This document shows positions 8,076-18,509 of a stretch of 64,000 bases of DNA, piece after piece. A program made the position numbers and the translations under genes. The notes under the pieces are model-generated. The model saw nothing but the letters and a program-made list of their open reading frames with translations. It had not been told where the DNA came from and did not search any database. The DNA is from Oceanobacillus profundus (GTDB taxonomy: Bacteria; Bacillota; Bacilli; Bacillales; Amphibacillaceae), in contig NZ_QWEH01000011.1 of the NCBI RefSeq assembly GCF_003515705.1, forward strand, positions 62,001 to 126,000, read 5' to 3'. Position 1 is the first letter of the stretch, and every line of letters begins with the position of its first letter.

Positions 8076-9128
8076 TTAACGTGGATTTTCATCCATATGA
8101 GCAAATCCAGAGCTAGTATCTATCTCCCCAAAGATTTTACTCCGTTCTAGATTTTTGCCACTCAACCAGGATTCAAAATCAATTTTTACTGGCTCCTGAT
8201 CTCCTCCAAGTGCAATCCATGCCTGTTTTTCTTTTGGAAAATATGCCGATGTATGTAATGTACCTGACCAGCTTTTGTAGTTGCTTACAAACACCCCTTT
8301 ATCCGTATCATTCAACAGTCGAAATGCTTTATACGCATCTGTTGCTTGCGCTTTCTGGTTGTTGATTGCATTGAGTCGTTCTTGTGACTCTGCGATAAAA
8401 CGACGATTTTCATGCTGGAGCACCTCAAAGTGATTCGTACAGACATTCGATTGATGTACTTGAACAGACCTTGGCGTTGCTTCAATTACATAGGTTTCTT
8501 CCTTTTCATCTAACACAATGTAACTAAACGAAGTCCGGTGTGGTATCTCCTTCACAAGCTCAATTGCTTCTTCTGTAGTCGCACACATCTCTAAAATAAT
8601 TCTACCAATCATATGACAAATAAATCCATCGCCTGGATCTTTACGATGCATGAAGTTGTACCCCATTACGAGTCCTTTTTCATTCATGCCATCCATCCGA
8701 CCAGTAACACGTTGAGAAGGTCCGATGACAGCATATCCACCATCGGTCGGCTGGAATAGGTTGTAGCGCCCTTCATAGGTTTTCGGATGATAATCATAAT
8801 TTCGGATCATATAGTCCTTCCCTGTCAAAATCGAACAGCCACTATAGACTGGTTGAACACGATAATTGCCGAAATCGCGAAGAATTATCGACATCGGCTG
8901 TTGAAGAGCATCTCGTAGACCAAGCAGTTCTTCCCATATTCCTGGTGCAAACCGCATAAATGCTTGTTTGGCTTCAGCTTCGTCAATCGTAAACCGTGGT
9001 CTTCTCAATCTCCAATCGCGATGTCTGTTTTTAATAATTAAAGAATTCTTCAGATGCTCACCTTGCATATAGCCATAATCGTAATGTCTCCCGCGAAATT
9101 GAATAATATCACTATGAACGCTTCTCAC
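8076..9128 (-). CDS. C45-family autoproteolytic acyltransferase/hydrolase
   Basis: Ntn-hydrolase-fold enzyme of the isopenicillin N acyltransferase family, which cleaves or forms linear amides after self-cleavage at a Cys. The expected nucleophile is in YSGCSILTG, preceded by RDFGNYR and followed by RNYDYHP; GRMDGMNEKGLVMGYNF and CTNHFE are further family motifs. An ATG at 9203 gives 25 extra unlike-family residues; the GTG at 9128 has AAAGGGTGG spaced 6 nt upstream and starts directly before HSDIIQFRG, so it is preferred (350 residues). No signal peptide. It is divergent from an APC permease and its substrate is unknown. Confidence 0.82.
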   Translation of the reverse strand: MRSVHSDIIQFRGRHYDYGYMQGEHLKNSLIIKNRHRDWRLRRPRFTIDEAEAKQAFMRFAPGIWEELLGLRDALQQPMSIILRDFGNYRVQPVYSGCSILTGKDYMIRNYDYHPKTYEGRYNLFQPTDGGYAVIGPSQRVTGRMDGMNEKGLVMGYNFMHRKDPGDGFICHMIGRIILEMCATTEEAIELVKEIPHRTSFSYIVLDEKEETYVIEATPRSVQVHQSNVCTNHFEVLQHENRRFIAESQERLNAINNQKAQATDAYKAFRLLNDTDKGVFVSNYKSWSGTLHTSAYFPKEKQAWIALGGDQEPVKIDFESWLSGKNLERSKIFGEIDTSSGFAHMDENPR

Positions 9129-9485
9129 CTGTAACCACCCTTTGTTCTTCAATTTGATAACATGAATTTTATAATTACTGACGTTTACTATATAGCTTAC
9201 CATCTTTCAATGAATAAAAGTGCAGTAATGATTCAGCCATACAATTGTCTCGTTACAAACTGCATATTACAAGCAAAGCCGTTTTATAGTATGTATTCAT
9301 ACAAAGGAAATCACTTTTCTCTAGCTTCAACATTCACGAGGTTGATTACTATTTAATTCCTCAATAACTTCTATTACACATTCAAATGATTAAAAGTTCT
9401 GAAACTTATTGATTATTAAAACACGACATGCTTTAATTTATATAGCTTAATTGATAACGCTTACAATTTGGAAGGAGAATGAAAT
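9129..9485. other. Divergent intergenic region before the APC permease
   Basis: AT-rich spacer between the divergent C45 hydrolase and APC permease genes. It holds the cre box listed separately and the GGAAGGAG site of the permease. The 64-codon frame on the plus strand has no ribosome binding site, and I see no RNA gene. Confidence 0.5.
9451..9466 (+). promoter_or_regulatory. cre box (CcpA site) in front of the APC permease
   Basis: TTGATAACGCTTACAA fits every defined position of WTGNNARCGNWWWCAW. It lies 20 bp before the start and just upstream of GGAAGGAG, a roadblock position that predicts glucose repression of the permease. Confidence 0.72.
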
Positions 9486-10979
9486 ATGGAAGAACGTCAG
9501 CAATTAAACAAAACATTGAAACCACATTGGGTTTGGGCAATTGCATTTGGGTCAGCTATTGGTTGGGGAGCTTTTGTGCTTCCAGTAGACTGGCTATCCA
9601 TGGCTGGGCCACTTGGGGTAATTATTGGATTTTCAATTGGTGCGATTCTTATGATTATTATCGGAGTGAGCTTTAGTTCTCTTATCGAAAAGCTGCCAGT
9701 AACTGGAGGAGGGTTCGCATACGCTTATTATGGTCTAGGCAGATATCATGCTTTTATTTGTGGATGGTTTCTAACGTTAGGATATGTTGCAATTGTTGCG
9801 CTTAATGCTTCTGCTCTAGCACTTCTAGGAAAATTCGTTTTCCCAAGGGTTGTAGAACAAGGTTACATGTATACAATTGCCGGTTGGGAGGTTTACACCG
9901 GAGAAGTTATTGTAGCCTGTGCTGCATTAGCTATTTTCGCCCTTGTCAATATCCGGGGTGCAAGTTCTTCTGCATTTAGTCAGTTTGTGTTTTGCGTCTG
10001 CTTATTTGGCGGAGTTTTGTTATTAACCATCGCTATGATTATTCATCCTACAAGTTCCTTTTCCAATTTACAACCTCTCTTTCAGCCCGGAGTCGGTTCT
10101 ATTGCATCGATAGCAGCAATAATTGCAATTGCACCATGGGCTTATATTGGTTTTGACAACATACCACAGGCTGCAGAAGAGTTTAACTTTTCCCCCAAAA
10201 AAGCTTTTCGTATTATCGTTATTGCCTTAGTTTTTGCAGCTCTTACTTACTCAATGACTGTTATTGCAACTGGAATTGGTCAACCATGGATGGAAGCTGT
10301 TCAAGCCGGGTCAGTGTGGGGAACAGCTATGATTGTTGAAAATGCTTACGGAACAATTGGTGTTATTTTATTATCGTTTGCATTAATTATGGGTATTCTG
10401 ACAGGACTGAATGGGTTTTACATGTCTGCTAGCCGTTTATTGTTTGCCATGGGCAGAGCGAAAGTTATTCCTGCAGCTTTTGGAAAATTGCACCGCTCCC
10501 ATAAAACACCTCATGCTGGTATTTTGTTCACATTAGCATTCACGCTTTTTGCCCCTTTCTTTGGGCGAGAAGCATTATTATGGGTTGTTGATATGTCCGC
10601 CCTTGGAGTCACCATCGCATACTTCTATACTTGCTTTATAGCATATCGATTATTCAAGTGGTCAGACAGTAATAATAAAAGGAACAATAAACGTGCTACT
10701 GTCTCCCCTGGAAGAAAGTTTCTATGTCTATTAGGTATCCTAAGCAGTGCCGGATTCCTACTATTGTTAATCGTACCAGGTTCACCTGGATTTTTGAGCA
10801 CCCCTTCATGGATTGCTTTATTTGTTTGGCTAATTCTAGGAGCCCTCTTTTTCCTAGTTAAATTTAAACATATTCGAGCAATCCCTAAGGCAGAGCTAGA
10901 TCATTTGATTTTAGGAGACTTTAAGGATAAACAAGAAGCAGCTGATATGGAAGACGATTTGGAAAATGTATCATCATAG
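9486..10979 (+). CDS. APC-superfamily amino acid/amine permease
   Basis: A 497-residue membrane protein with about twelve hydrophobic segments. The N-terminal WVWAIAFGSAIGWGAFVLP is the APC substrate-binding helix 1, with the unwound glycine-rich stretch; KLPVTGGGFAYAYYGLGRYHAF and GFDNIPQAAEEF are family motifs. A charged cytoplasmic C-terminus (KDKQEAADMEDDLE) ends the protein. GGAAGGAG is correctly spaced before ATG 9486. A cre box immediately upstream predicts catabolite repression. The substrate cannot be read from sequence; the divergent C45 amide hydrolase hints at an amino acid or amide product. Confidence 0.87.
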   Translation: MEERQQLNKTLKPHWVWAIAFGSAIGWGAFVLPVDWLSMAGPLGVIIGFSIGAILMIIIGVSFSSLIEKLPVTGGGFAYAYYGLGRYHAFICGWFLTLGYVAIVALNASALALLGKFVFPRVVEQGYMYTIAGWEVYTGEVIVACAALAIFALVNIRGASSSAFSQFVFCVCLFGGVLLLTIAMIIHPTSSFSNLQPLFQPGVGSIASIAAIIAIAPWAYIGFDNIPQAAEEFNFSPKKAFRIIVIALVFAALTYSMTVIATGIGQPWMEAVQAGSVWGTAMIVENAYGTIGVILLSFALIMGILTGLNGFYMSASRLLFAMGRAKVIPAAFGKLHRSHKTPHAGILFTLAFTLFAPFFGREALLWVVDMSALGVTIAYFYTCFIAYRLFKWSDSNNKRNNKRATVSPGRKFLCLLGILSSAGFLLLLIVPGSPGFLSTPSWIALFVWLILGALFFLVKFKHIRAIPKAELDHLILGDFKDKQEAADMEDDLENVSS

Positions 10980-11050
10980 TTCTTTCAAACCAAGCCATCC
11001 TTAAATCTAATAGCTTCAATACTTAGACCTAGAATATCCTAACCTATAAA

Positions 11051-11084
11051 AACCACCGTATCAGAGAAATCTGTTACGGTGGTT
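11051..11084. terminator. Bidirectional terminator between convergent genes
   Basis: AACCACCGTA (11051-11060) pairs perfectly with TACGGTGGTT (11075-11084) between the convergent APC permease and amidohydrolase genes. A second small hairpin, TTACAATTTTATTGTAA, follows at 11084-11100. Confidence 0.8.
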
Positions 11085-11124
11085 TACAATTTTATTGTAA
11101 TAATAAAAAGCTCGATAATGCGTT

Positions 11125-12786
11125 TTATCCCAACAAAGCGCCCTGTTTTTCGTATACTTTTTTTCCGTCAATTAGTGTTGCTTCCACTGTGATATCTTTG
11201 ATTTCAAGTGGATCCACGTTTGTTGGATCTTTATCTAATACAGCAAAGTCTGCACGTTTTCCTATTTCAATACTTCCCACAGTATCTTCACTAAAATTCA
11301 TATATGCCCCATAAATGGTCATTGATTTTAATGCCGTTACGACATCGATTTTTTGTTCTGGTCCCAGCACTTCCCCTTCTTTCGTTAGGCGGTTTACAGC
11401 TGCCCAAACAGAAAATAGCGGTGAAATCGGAGTGACTGGACAATCGGAATGTAACGTAAATAAAATATCTCGTTTTACAATATCCGCTAACGGACTTATT
11501 CTTCTAGAACGTTCTGGACCAAGGAAAAGCCGCTTATGACGGTCTCCCCAGTAATAGACATGATTAATAAAGACCGAACCAGCTACACGGAGTTTCTGCA
11601 TATTGTCAAGATCATCAATTGTTGCCGTTTGCACATGCTCTATCCGGTGACGATGGTCATCTCTTGGTGACTTTTCTTGAGCGAAAGCATATCCTTCTAA
11701 AATGGATCCTATTGCTCGATCTCCATTGCCATGAATGGTCACACGGAATCCTCGCTTGTGTAAGTCTAATATTTCTTCGTTAAACGCTTCCTGAAAATGA
11801 AGTAATTCTCCAACAACATCTGCATTATTATAATAAGGTTCTCTTAGAGCACCAGTTAAGCCTTGGATGGATCCATCCTGAAACATTTTCGCACTGTCCA
11901 GGCATGCTTTACCGTTAGATGCATTCATTATTTCTTCATTTAATTGTTCTGCTGTGTAATTACCAAACTTCTCTCCCTCTCGTAGAAGTGTGTGTATAAT
12001 CATTAATTGTGAATGCATTGGATTGATACCTTTTTGTGCTGCTATCAGATGTGCTTCTAATTCTGATTCACCAAGGAACAAACCTACTCCGGCATCCGCA
12101 TTTGTTGTAATCCCTTGGGCTAAATAATCCTTTGAGCCTTCTCCCAGTGCCGCTACTATCTCATCTACCGTGGGAACTGGAATTACTTTTTGAACATATT
12201 CCAACGCAGGTATTTCATGAAGCACTCCATCTAAACGTCCGTTTTTATCACGCCCAAAAAAGCCTCCCTGGGGGTTCTTTATTTGTTCATCAACACCAGC
12301 TAGTTCCAAAGCCTTTGAATTGACAGCTGCGAAATGACTCGAAATATGCGTAATAAATACTGGGTGATCAGGTGCAATCTGGTCTAGCTCTTCCCTTGTT
12401 GGATGTCTCTGTTCTTTTAAAAGTGTATCATCATAACCGTATCCTTCCAACCATTGTCCTTTTGGAGTAGAATTTGCTTTCACTTTAATTCGTTGTAATA
12501 TATCATCAATACTTTCATTCGGTGGTGTACTGCAATTAACCTTATTTTTATTCAGTGAGTACATTAGAATGTGGTTATGTGTGTCGATGAAACCAGGAAT
12601 TAATGTTTTTCCTTTTAAGTTAAGAACTTCAGTATTTGACGTTATTCGGACTGAAGCTGGTGGTTCTGATTCTTGCCATATTTCAATAATTCGACCATCA
12701 GTAATAGCTAATGAATGAGCAATACTATTTTGCTCATCAAGTGTTAGTATATTGGCATTTGTAATTAAGGTATCTATCTTATCCAT
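11125..12786 (-). CDS. Amidohydrolase, YtcJ/N-substituted formamide deformylase type
   Basis: A 553-residue metal-dependent hydrolase of the amidohydrolase-3 family. The N-terminal beta domain (LITNANILTLD) is followed by the metal motif GFIDTHNHI, then GYGYDDTLL, FITHISSHFAAVNSKAL, VTIHGNGDRAI, HRIEHVQ and HSDCPVTPISP, with the C-terminal GKRADFAVLDKDP. AAAAGGAG precedes ATG 12786. It is downstream of a sodium:solute symporter, 47 bp away on the same strand, so probably imported amides or formamides are hydrolysed. YtcJ-like enzymes are promiscuous and the physiological substrate is unknown. Confidence 0.88.
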   Translation of the reverse strand: MDKIDTLITNANILTLDEQNSIAHSLAITDGRIIEIWQESEPPASVRITSNTEVLNLKGKTLIPGFIDTHNHILMYSLNKNKVNCSTPPNESIDDILQRIKVKANSTPKGQWLEGYGYDDTLLKEQRHPTREELDQIAPDHPVFITHISSHFAAVNSKALELAGVDEQIKNPQGGFFGRDKNGRLDGVLHEIPALEYVQKVIPVPTVDEIVAALGEGSKDYLAQGITTNADAGVGLFLGESELEAHLIAAQKGINPMHSQLMIIHTLLREGEKFGNYTAEQLNEEIMNASNGKACLDSAKMFQDGSIQGLTGALREPYYNNADVVGELLHFQEAFNEEILDLHKRGFRVTIHGNGDRAIGSILEGYAFAQEKSPRDDHRHRIEHVQTATIDDLDNMQKLRVAGSVFINHVYYWGDRHKRLFLGPERSRRISPLADIVKRDILFTLHSDCPVTPISPLFSVWAAVNRLTKEGEVLGPEQKIDVVTALKSMTIYGAYMNFSEDTVGSIEIGKRADFAVLDKDPTNVDPLEIKDITVEATLIDGKKVYEKQGALLG

Positions 12787-12833
12787 TGTTTTTTCTCCTT
12801 TTTAGAAATTTTTGCAACACAGTCAGATTTACC

Positions 12834-14291
12834 TTATGAACTTATGATTTTATCAACTGGTTCTTGTTCTGTAGGATCCTTCACTGCTTTTAATGAGAAG
12901 AAATAGGCAGTCACGTCTTCGTCAGCTGAATGTTTTGTTTTAAGACTAACTATGATTAATAATAGAAAAGACATGATTAAGCCTGGCAGAATTTCATGCA
13001 CTCCATAAGGTGTTCCAGCCAGCTTCCATAAAGAACAAACAATAATACTGCCAACCATACTTACAATTACTCCTGTTTTTGTAGCACGTTTCCAGAACAT
13101 TGCGGCCATTACAGGCGCAACAAGCGTTACAGCTGTATAGGAAAGGGCAAATTGATAGATGGTTATAATATCTGTAATATATAATGCAATAACAAGTCCC
13201 AATACAGCCATACCTAATACAGAAATCCGGGATGTTTTTAACAACTGAGCATCTTCTGCACCAGGTGAAATCCACTCTTGGTAAATATCTTTGGCAATAT
13301 TAATTGCTCCACTGAGCAAGAAAGATGTTGCACCGGTTAACAGTGCTGCTAATAGTGATACCATAAATAACCCACCTAATGGTGCTGGAAATATGTCTAC
13401 TAAAAATTGGGTGTACACTTGATCAGGAGGTGTACTTGTATTTAGTATTTGTACGGCCATAATTCCAATTAATATTGCTAGTAAACCAATAAAACCAGAA
13501 ATGATAAAACCAGTTGTAACAGACCATTTTGCAATTTTAGTAGATTTAGCTGCTGATAAGCGTTGCCATGTTGTTTGCCAAACCATATAGAATGGTCCGA
13601 ACACAAGGAACCAGTTTAATAATTCTTTACCGCCAATACTGAAAAAGTTAAACAGATGCTTCGGGGTTTCATTTGCCAATACCTCGACCCCACCTATATG
13701 GTTAAGCCCGAGGAAAAACAATAAAATAACCCCAGCTAGAATTACGATGGTTTGCACCGTATCTGTCCAAGCAACACTAAACATTCCTCCCATAAGTGTA
13801 AAAATGAGACTGATTATAAAACCGATAACAATTCCCCATGTTACGGTAAGTGCTGTAGTAGAGGCTAATATAGAACCCATTCCTACTAACTGCATCGCAA
13901 ATGTAGGGGTCATATAAAGTAATCCAATAATTAATGCTGGAAGTAATGCAGACGCTTTTCCAAAACGTTTTATAAATAAATCTGGTATTGTATATAATTT
14001 AAGTTTACGTATGGTTGGAGTTAGAATAGCGACAAATAGAATAGTAAAAGAAACGAAACTAATAGAAGTAATAAAATAGGAAATACCGATTTCAAAACCT
14101 TTTCCAGCTCCACCGATAAGTGCTGCAGATCCAGTAACTGTTGCTATAACTGTTCCTGTGATAGGAAAGAACCCAAGACTAAAGTTGGCCATTAAAAAGT
14201 CATCTGAGGTTTTAATTTTTCGTGAGGAAATAATACTTATACCAAAAATTACAATTAAAAAAACTACAATCCAAACTAACCACCAATTCAT
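12834..14291 (-). CDS. Sodium:solute symporter (SSS family)
   Basis: A 485-residue transporter with about thirteen hydrophobic segments. The starting helix is followed by KIKTSDDFLMANFSLGFFP and GTVIATVTGSAALIGGAGKGFE, typical of SSS helix 1-2 regions. GGMFSVAWTDTVQTIVILAG is the conserved middle motif and LLTGATSFLLSGAINIAKDIYQ is the family signature around helix 8-9. It forms a two-gene operon with the YtcJ-like amidohydrolase. A good sigma-A promoter lies at 14441-14469. The substrate is unassigned. Confidence 0.9.
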   Translation of the reverse strand: MNWWLVWIVVFLIVIFGISIISSRKIKTSDDFLMANFSLGFFPITGTVIATVTGSAALIGGAGKGFEIGISYFITSISFVSFTILFVAILTPTIRKLKLYTIPDLFIKRFGKASALLPALIIGLLYMTPTFAMQLVGMGSILASTTALTVTWGIVIGFIISLIFTLMGGMFSVAWTDTVQTIVILAGVILLFFLGLNHIGGVEVLANETPKHLFNFFSIGGKELLNWFLVFGPFYMVWQTTWQRLSAAKSTKIAKWSVTTGFIISGFIGLLAILIGIMAVQILNTSTPPDQVYTQFLVDIFPAPLGGLFMVSLLAALLTGATSFLLSGAINIAKDIYQEWISPGAEDAQLLKTSRISVLGMAVLGLVIALYITDIITIYQFALSYTAVTLVAPVMAAMFWKRATKTGVIVSMVGSIIVCSLWKLAGTPYGVHEILPGLIMSFLLLIIVSLKTKHSADEDVTAYFFSLKAVKDPTEQEPVDKIISS

Positions 14292-14648
14292 ACGATCTCC
14301 CCCTTAGTAATTCAATTGATTGCTATTTACTGAAAATAAACTTAATATTCACACATATATAGAGGCATCAAGGGTGACATTACATAAATATCAGATAATA
14401 ACTCGGTAGTATATGTAACTATTTAAAATAGATTATTTATACTTTATCATTAGGTATAAACGGAGTCAATGTATTCTAAAGAAATGAAATTATCGGATTT
14501 TACGATATAATTTATAGATATTCTTTATAAAACTTAAAGTCTAATACCTTCTCCCAATATTGACATTCCTCATATTGAAAGTTACGTTTAAAATGATAGA
14601 AAAACAACCATCAACAAACTGAAAGATTACTTGAAGGAGCTTATGAAG
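14292..14648. other. Divergent intergenic region
   Basis: About 360 bp of AT-rich sequence between the divergent symporter and hydroxyacid dehydrogenase genes. It contains the promoter noted below; no small gene or RNA structure stands out. Confidence 0.5.
14441..14469 (-). promoter_or_regulatory. Candidate sigma-A promoter of the symporter operon
   Basis: On the minus strand TTGACT (14464-14469) and TAAAGT (14441-14446) are separated by 17 bp, about 150 bp upstream of the symporter start. The match is good at -35 and moderate at -10. Confidence 0.45.
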
Positions 14649-15635
14649 ATGAAGAAAAAAATTATTGTTTATGAGCGGCTTGAAAAACCCGTACTTAAAA
14701 GTCTACAAGAAAAGTACGATGTGAAATTTTTAAAAAATATTGATACCCAAACTAATGAAGAATTTATGAACCATCTGAAAGAGGCAGAAGGTATTATTGG
14801 ACTGGCTTTAGAAGTGAATAAAACATTATTAGACAATGCCCCTAATTTAAAAATCGTGAGTAATGTCTCTGTTGGTTATAATAATTTGGATATCGAAGAA
14901 TTAACAAAGCGGCACATTATGGCAACAAATACACCGGACGTATTAACAGATACCGTTGCTGATACCGTGTTTGGTATTTTACTCGCAGCTGCCAGACGCA
15001 TTCCAGAGCTAGACAATTTGGTTAAGTCTAAACAATGGGTAGAAGCATTAGGGCCAGACTATTATGGAGTCGATGTTCATCATAAAACGATAGGTATTAT
15101 TGGAATGGGAAGAATTGGGCAAGCAATTGCACAGCGTGCTAAGTTTGGATTTGATATGAATATTTTGTATCATAGCCGGACAAGGAAACAAGACGCAGAA
15201 ACAAAGTTTGATGCTACATATTGCAGTTTAGATGATTTATTATCCAAATCTGATTTTCCTGTTTTAATTACCCCGCTTACCCCAGAAACAAGAGGTCTTA
15301 TTAGTAAAAGAGAATTTCAGCTTATGAAGCCTTCAGCAATTTTTATTAATGCTTCACGTGGAAAAACAGTTGTAGAAAAGGATTTAATCGCAGCATTACA
15401 AACTGGGGAAATTGCAGCTGCAGGACTGGATGTATTTGAACAAGAACCCGTCAGTCCAAACAATCCATTATTAGAAATGAAAAACGTTGTTACCCTGCCA
15501 CATGTTGGGTCTTCCACATATGAAACCGAGTTGAAAATGTCGGAATTAGCAGCTAGAAACCTTGAAGCTGGTCTTAATGGAGAGAAACCACCTACCATGA
15601 TCAATCCAAAAGTTTGGGAGCTTTTAACTAAATAA
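14649..15635 (+). CDS. D-2-hydroxyacid dehydrogenase (glyoxylate/hydroxypyruvate/2-ketogluconate reductase type)
   Basis: NAD(P)H-dependent reductase of 2-keto acids. The Rossmann motif is IGIIGMGRIGQAIAQRA, followed by SRTRK, which suggests NADPH preference. The catalytic triad Arg (NASRGKTV), Glu (DVFEQEP) and His (LPHVGSS) is intact. AAGGAG at 14634-14639 is 9 nt from ATG 14649 but only 3 nt from ATG 14643, so the later start is used (328 residues). It could supply glycerate from hydroxypyruvate or tartronate semialdehyde to the glycerate kinase, but the gene stands alone here. Confidence 0.88.
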   Translation: MKKKIIVYERLEKPVLKSLQEKYDVKFLKNIDTQTNEEFMNHLKEAEGIIGLALEVNKTLLDNAPNLKIVSNVSVGYNNLDIEELTKRHIMATNTPDVLTDTVADTVFGILLAAARRIPELDNLVKSKQWVEALGPDYYGVDVHHKTIGIIGMGRIGQAIAQRAKFGFDMNILYHSRTRKQDAETKFDATYCSLDDLLSKSDFPVLITPLTPETRGLISKREFQLMKPSAIFINASRGKTVVEKDLIAALQTGEIAAAGLDVFEQEPVSPNNPLLEMKNVVTLPHVGSSTYETELKMSELAARNLEAGLNGEKPPTMINPKVWELLTK

Positions 15636-15663
15636 CGAGGCACAGACAAGTATATAAATAAAG

Positions 15664-15698
15664 AACCTCTATACAACATATTGCGTAGTATAGAGGTT
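15664..15698. terminator. Bidirectional terminator between the dehydrogenase and xsc
   Basis: AACCTCTATAC (15664-15674) pairs with GTATAGAGGTT (15688-15698), between two convergent genes, with A and T tracts on the flanks. Confidence 0.82.
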
Positions 15699-15712
15699 TC
15701 TTCATAATGGAT

Positions 15713-17497
15713 TTAGTTTTTATCAGAACCCCATGTCTCATAATCCAAGTGTTTATATTTATCTAGCAATCTTGTCGGCAACTGCAATGCATCTCTTCTA
15801 AATGGAGGAGCAAGTTGTGTCCCATCCACATAAATGTTTAAAACTGCTGGCTTACGCTTCTCTAATACTTCTTTCACAACAGGTCCTATGTCTTCTGGCT
15901 TTTCAATCGTATAACCTAAAGCACCCATTGATTTAGCAACCTCGGCAAACTCTGGCGCTTGGATGTTCGAACCGATAAATCGGTTATCATAATAATCTAC
16001 TTGGTTTTTCTTTTCAGCGGCCCATGATTTATTATTGAATACGCAGGCGATAACCGGAATATCTTGCTCTACAGCTGTACTTACCTCATGTAAACTCATT
16101 CCCCAAGCTCCATCCCCAATAATTGCAACGACTGGTGAATCTGGCTCTGCAAGCTGAGCTCCGAGTGCTGCTGGGTATGCAAAACCAGTATTTCCAAAAG
16201 TTAATGCAGCTATATGACGTCTCGTTTGATTAAATCTTAAATAAGCATTTGCAGTAGATGAGACATTCCCAATATCAGTTGAAATGATTGTATTGTCCGG
16301 CAACACTTTTGTTAGTTCTAAGAGTGCTCGTCTCGGATTAATTGGAGATCCATCCTCCATCGCAAGGTCTACTAACTCTTTTTCCCATGCTGTTTTTTCT
16401 TTGCTTACTTCCTCTAATCGATATTGTTTTTTGTCTGGACTAGGAACTGCCTCTTTCAGTAATCTATAAATTTCGTCACTTGTTGCTTTGGCATCCCCAA
16501 TAATTCCTACTTCAACCGGGTGTGTTCTAGCTATATTTCTTGGGTTAATATCCACTTGAATAATTTTTGCAGCTTTCGGGAAATAATCGATATCGTAACA
16601 AGGCAATGTGCCAAAGACTGACAGCCTCGTTCCAATCGCTAGTACTACGTCAGCATTCTTTAACGTATTCATTGCAGATTTAGCTCCCATATAACCAATT
16701 GGGCCGACTGCTAGTGGGTGATCAGCTGGAAATGCGTCATTATGCATATAAGACACTGCTACCGGAATTGTCAGGTGTTCTGCAATTTTAACAACGGTGT
16801 CCACCCCATCTGCATCAACTGCACCACGTCCTGAAATAATTACTGGATTTTTTGCGTGCTTTAAAAGCTCTACTGCTTGTTTTGTTAAGGCAGGATCTCC
16901 ACTTCCTCTAGAATCTGCACGATATTGATGTGGCTGAAGGATCTGATCCTCAAGCTCCCCATAAAATAAATCTCTCGGAATATCGTAAAGGACCGGGCCA
17001 CGCTCAGCATAAGCGATCCGGAAAGCTGTTCTTAAACAATCAGCTACACGACTCTTATGCGTGACGCGCACTGTTTCTTTTGTAATTGCACTGAAAATCG
17101 AAACCTGATCAGCTTCTTGGAATCCGTCCCACCCGATTGTCGGCGTGCCTGCAGAAGGCGATATAACTACCATTGGCGTATGTGCTTGGTTTGCAGCTGC
17201 TACAGACGTCACCATATTTGTAATCCCAGGACCATTTTGACCAATAACAACTCCCGCAACACCGGATACTCGTGTATAAGCATCAGCCATATGTGCTGCA
17301 CTTTGTTCATGTCTTACCGGTAAGAAGCGAATACCGGCAGTTGGGAATAAATCAAGCATATCCATAAATGCGGAACCAACAATTCCATATACTTCTTTTA
17401 CCCCTTCTGCGACGAGCGTTTCAACAATTGCTTCACTTGGTGTCATTTTTACTTTTTTAACGACACCCTTTTTCATTTCTGCTTGCTGTTTCACCAT
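15713..17497 (-). CDS. xsc: Sulfoacetaldehyde acetyltransferase
   Basis: Thiamine-diphosphate enzyme that converts sulfoacetaldehyde plus phosphate to acetyl phosphate and sulfite. At 594 residues it has the usual Xsc length. [16 protein letters not shown] and [17 protein letters not shown] are diagnostic of Xsc rather than acetolactate synthase. The N-terminal domain has the catalytic Glu ([16 protein letters not shown]) and the C-terminal domain has the ThDP/Mg motif [11 protein letters not shown] to VFNN. AAAGGAGG lies 8 nt before ATG 17497. It is last in the tpa-lysR-xsc operon. No sulfite exporter or phosphotransacetylase gene is visible nearby. Confidence 0.93.
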   Translation of the reverse strand: MVKQQAEMKKGVVKKVKMTPSEAIVETLVAEGVKEVYGIVGSAFMDMLDLFPTAGIRFLPVRHEQSAAHMADAYTRVSGVAGVVIGQNGPGITNMVTSVAAANQAHTPMVVISPSAGTPTIGWDGFQEADQVSIFSAITKETVRVTHKSRVADCLRTAFRIAYAERGPVLYDIPRDLFYGELEDQILQPHQYRADSRGSGDPALTKQAVELLKHAKNPVIISGRGAVDADGVDTVVKIAEHLTIPVAVSYMHNDAFPADHPLAVGPIGYMGAKSAMNTLKNADVVLAIGTRLSVFGTLPCYDIDYFPKAAKIIQVDINPRNIARTHPVEVGIIGDAKATSDEIYRLLKEAVPSPDKKQYRLEEVSKEKTAWEKELVDLAMEDGSPINPRRALLELTKVLPDNTIISTDIGNVSSTANAYLRFNQTRRHIAALTFGNTGFAYPAALGAQLAEPDSPVVAIIGDGAWGMSLHEVSTAVEQDIPVIACVFNNKSWAAEKKNQVDYYDNRFIGSNIQAPEFAEVAKSMGALGYTIEKPEDIGPVVKEVLEKRKPAVLNIYVDGTQLAPPFRRDALQLPTRLLDKYKHLDYETWGSDKN

Positions 17498-17543
17498 TAG
17501 AAATTCCTCCTTTTTTTATAACCTTTAAAATCGAGTAAGTGGA

Positions 17544-18458
17544 TTAAATGACTTGTATGGTTTGGTCAGTTGCATTTTTTTTCAATTCATTCAAAAACAA
17601 ATCTGCAGTTGATTTTAAAACCTGATCTTTACGCATTGCAATATAGAAGTAACGATAGAATGCTATATTTTTAATCGGATATGATGTCAGCAACCCTAGC
17701 TTTTTCTCTTTTGAAATCGTTGCTCTAGAAATAATAGACACACCTAATCCGGCTTCAACTGCTGCTTTAACAGACTCTGTACTCCCTAATTCCATCACGA
17801 TGTTTAATTCACTTTCTACTATACCAACCATCTGTAGATAGTGATTCACTACTGCCCTTGTGCCAGATCCTTTCTCTCTCATGATGAGCGGGATCGTCTT
17901 CAAGCTTTCAGCGGAAATTTTACCATCATTTTCTTTTAAAAAATCAGGAGCTGCTATCAGCAACAGTTCATCTGTTAAAAATGGCTCCAATATAATTTGT
18001 GGATCATCAATTGGGGTTTCAATTAACCCGACATCTATAGCGTGATTTTTTATACTGGAAATAATTGTATCCGAATTAGAAATATCTGCACGAATCTGCA
18101 CCATTGGAAAATTGTCTTTGAAACGCTTCAAAAATATTGGAAGAATGTATTCACCAATTGTAAAACTACACCCTATCTCTAAATCCCCATGTATGTTACT
18201 GCCAATTTCCTGTATTTTCTCCTGTGCGGCATCACTCAGCTGGATAATCTCCCTAGCGTATTTTATTAAAATCAACGCAGCCTCTGTCATTTCAACCCTT
18301 TTTGTCGTTCGCTCAAATAGTTTGGTATGAAGCTCCTCTTCCAATGCTTTGATCTGCGAGGTAATGGTTGGCTGTGAAACAAATAATACTTTAGCGGCCT
18401 CGGAAAAGCTCTTCTTTTCGGCAACAGCTACAAATGTTTTCAGTCTTTCATAATTCAC
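17544..18458 (-). CDS. LysR-type regulator inside the taurine operon
   Basis: A 304-residue LTTR: an N-terminal winged helix (LKTFVAVAEKKSFSEAA, SQPTITSQIKALEEEL) and a CysB/CysL-like effector domain (LEIGCSFTIGEYILP, PLIMREKGSGTR). The start is GTG at 18458 with GGATGGAG upstream. It lies between tpa (51 bp upstream) and xsc (46 bp downstream) on the same strand, an uncommon arrangement for LysR genes, which are usually divergent from their targets. It probably senses a sulfonate intermediate or sulfur status. Confidence 0.9.
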   Translation of the reverse strand: MNYERLKTFVAVAEKKSFSEAAKVLFVSQPTITSQIKALEEELHTKLFERTTKRVEMTEAALILIKYAREIIQLSDAAQEKIQEIGSNIHGDLEIGCSFTIGEYILPIFLKRFKDNFPMVQIRADISNSDTIISSIKNHAIDVGLIETPIDDPQIILEPFLTDELLLIAAPDFLKENDGKISAESLKTIPLIMREKGSGTRAVVNHYLQMVGIVESELNIVMELGSTESVKAAVEAGLGVSIISRATISKEKKLGLLTSYPIKNIAFYRYFYIAMRKDQVLKSTADLFLNELKKNATDQTIQVI

Positions 18459-18509
18459 GTAAACTCCATCCCCTCGGATTCCCTTTCTCTCTTATAGGAA
18501 CAGACTTAT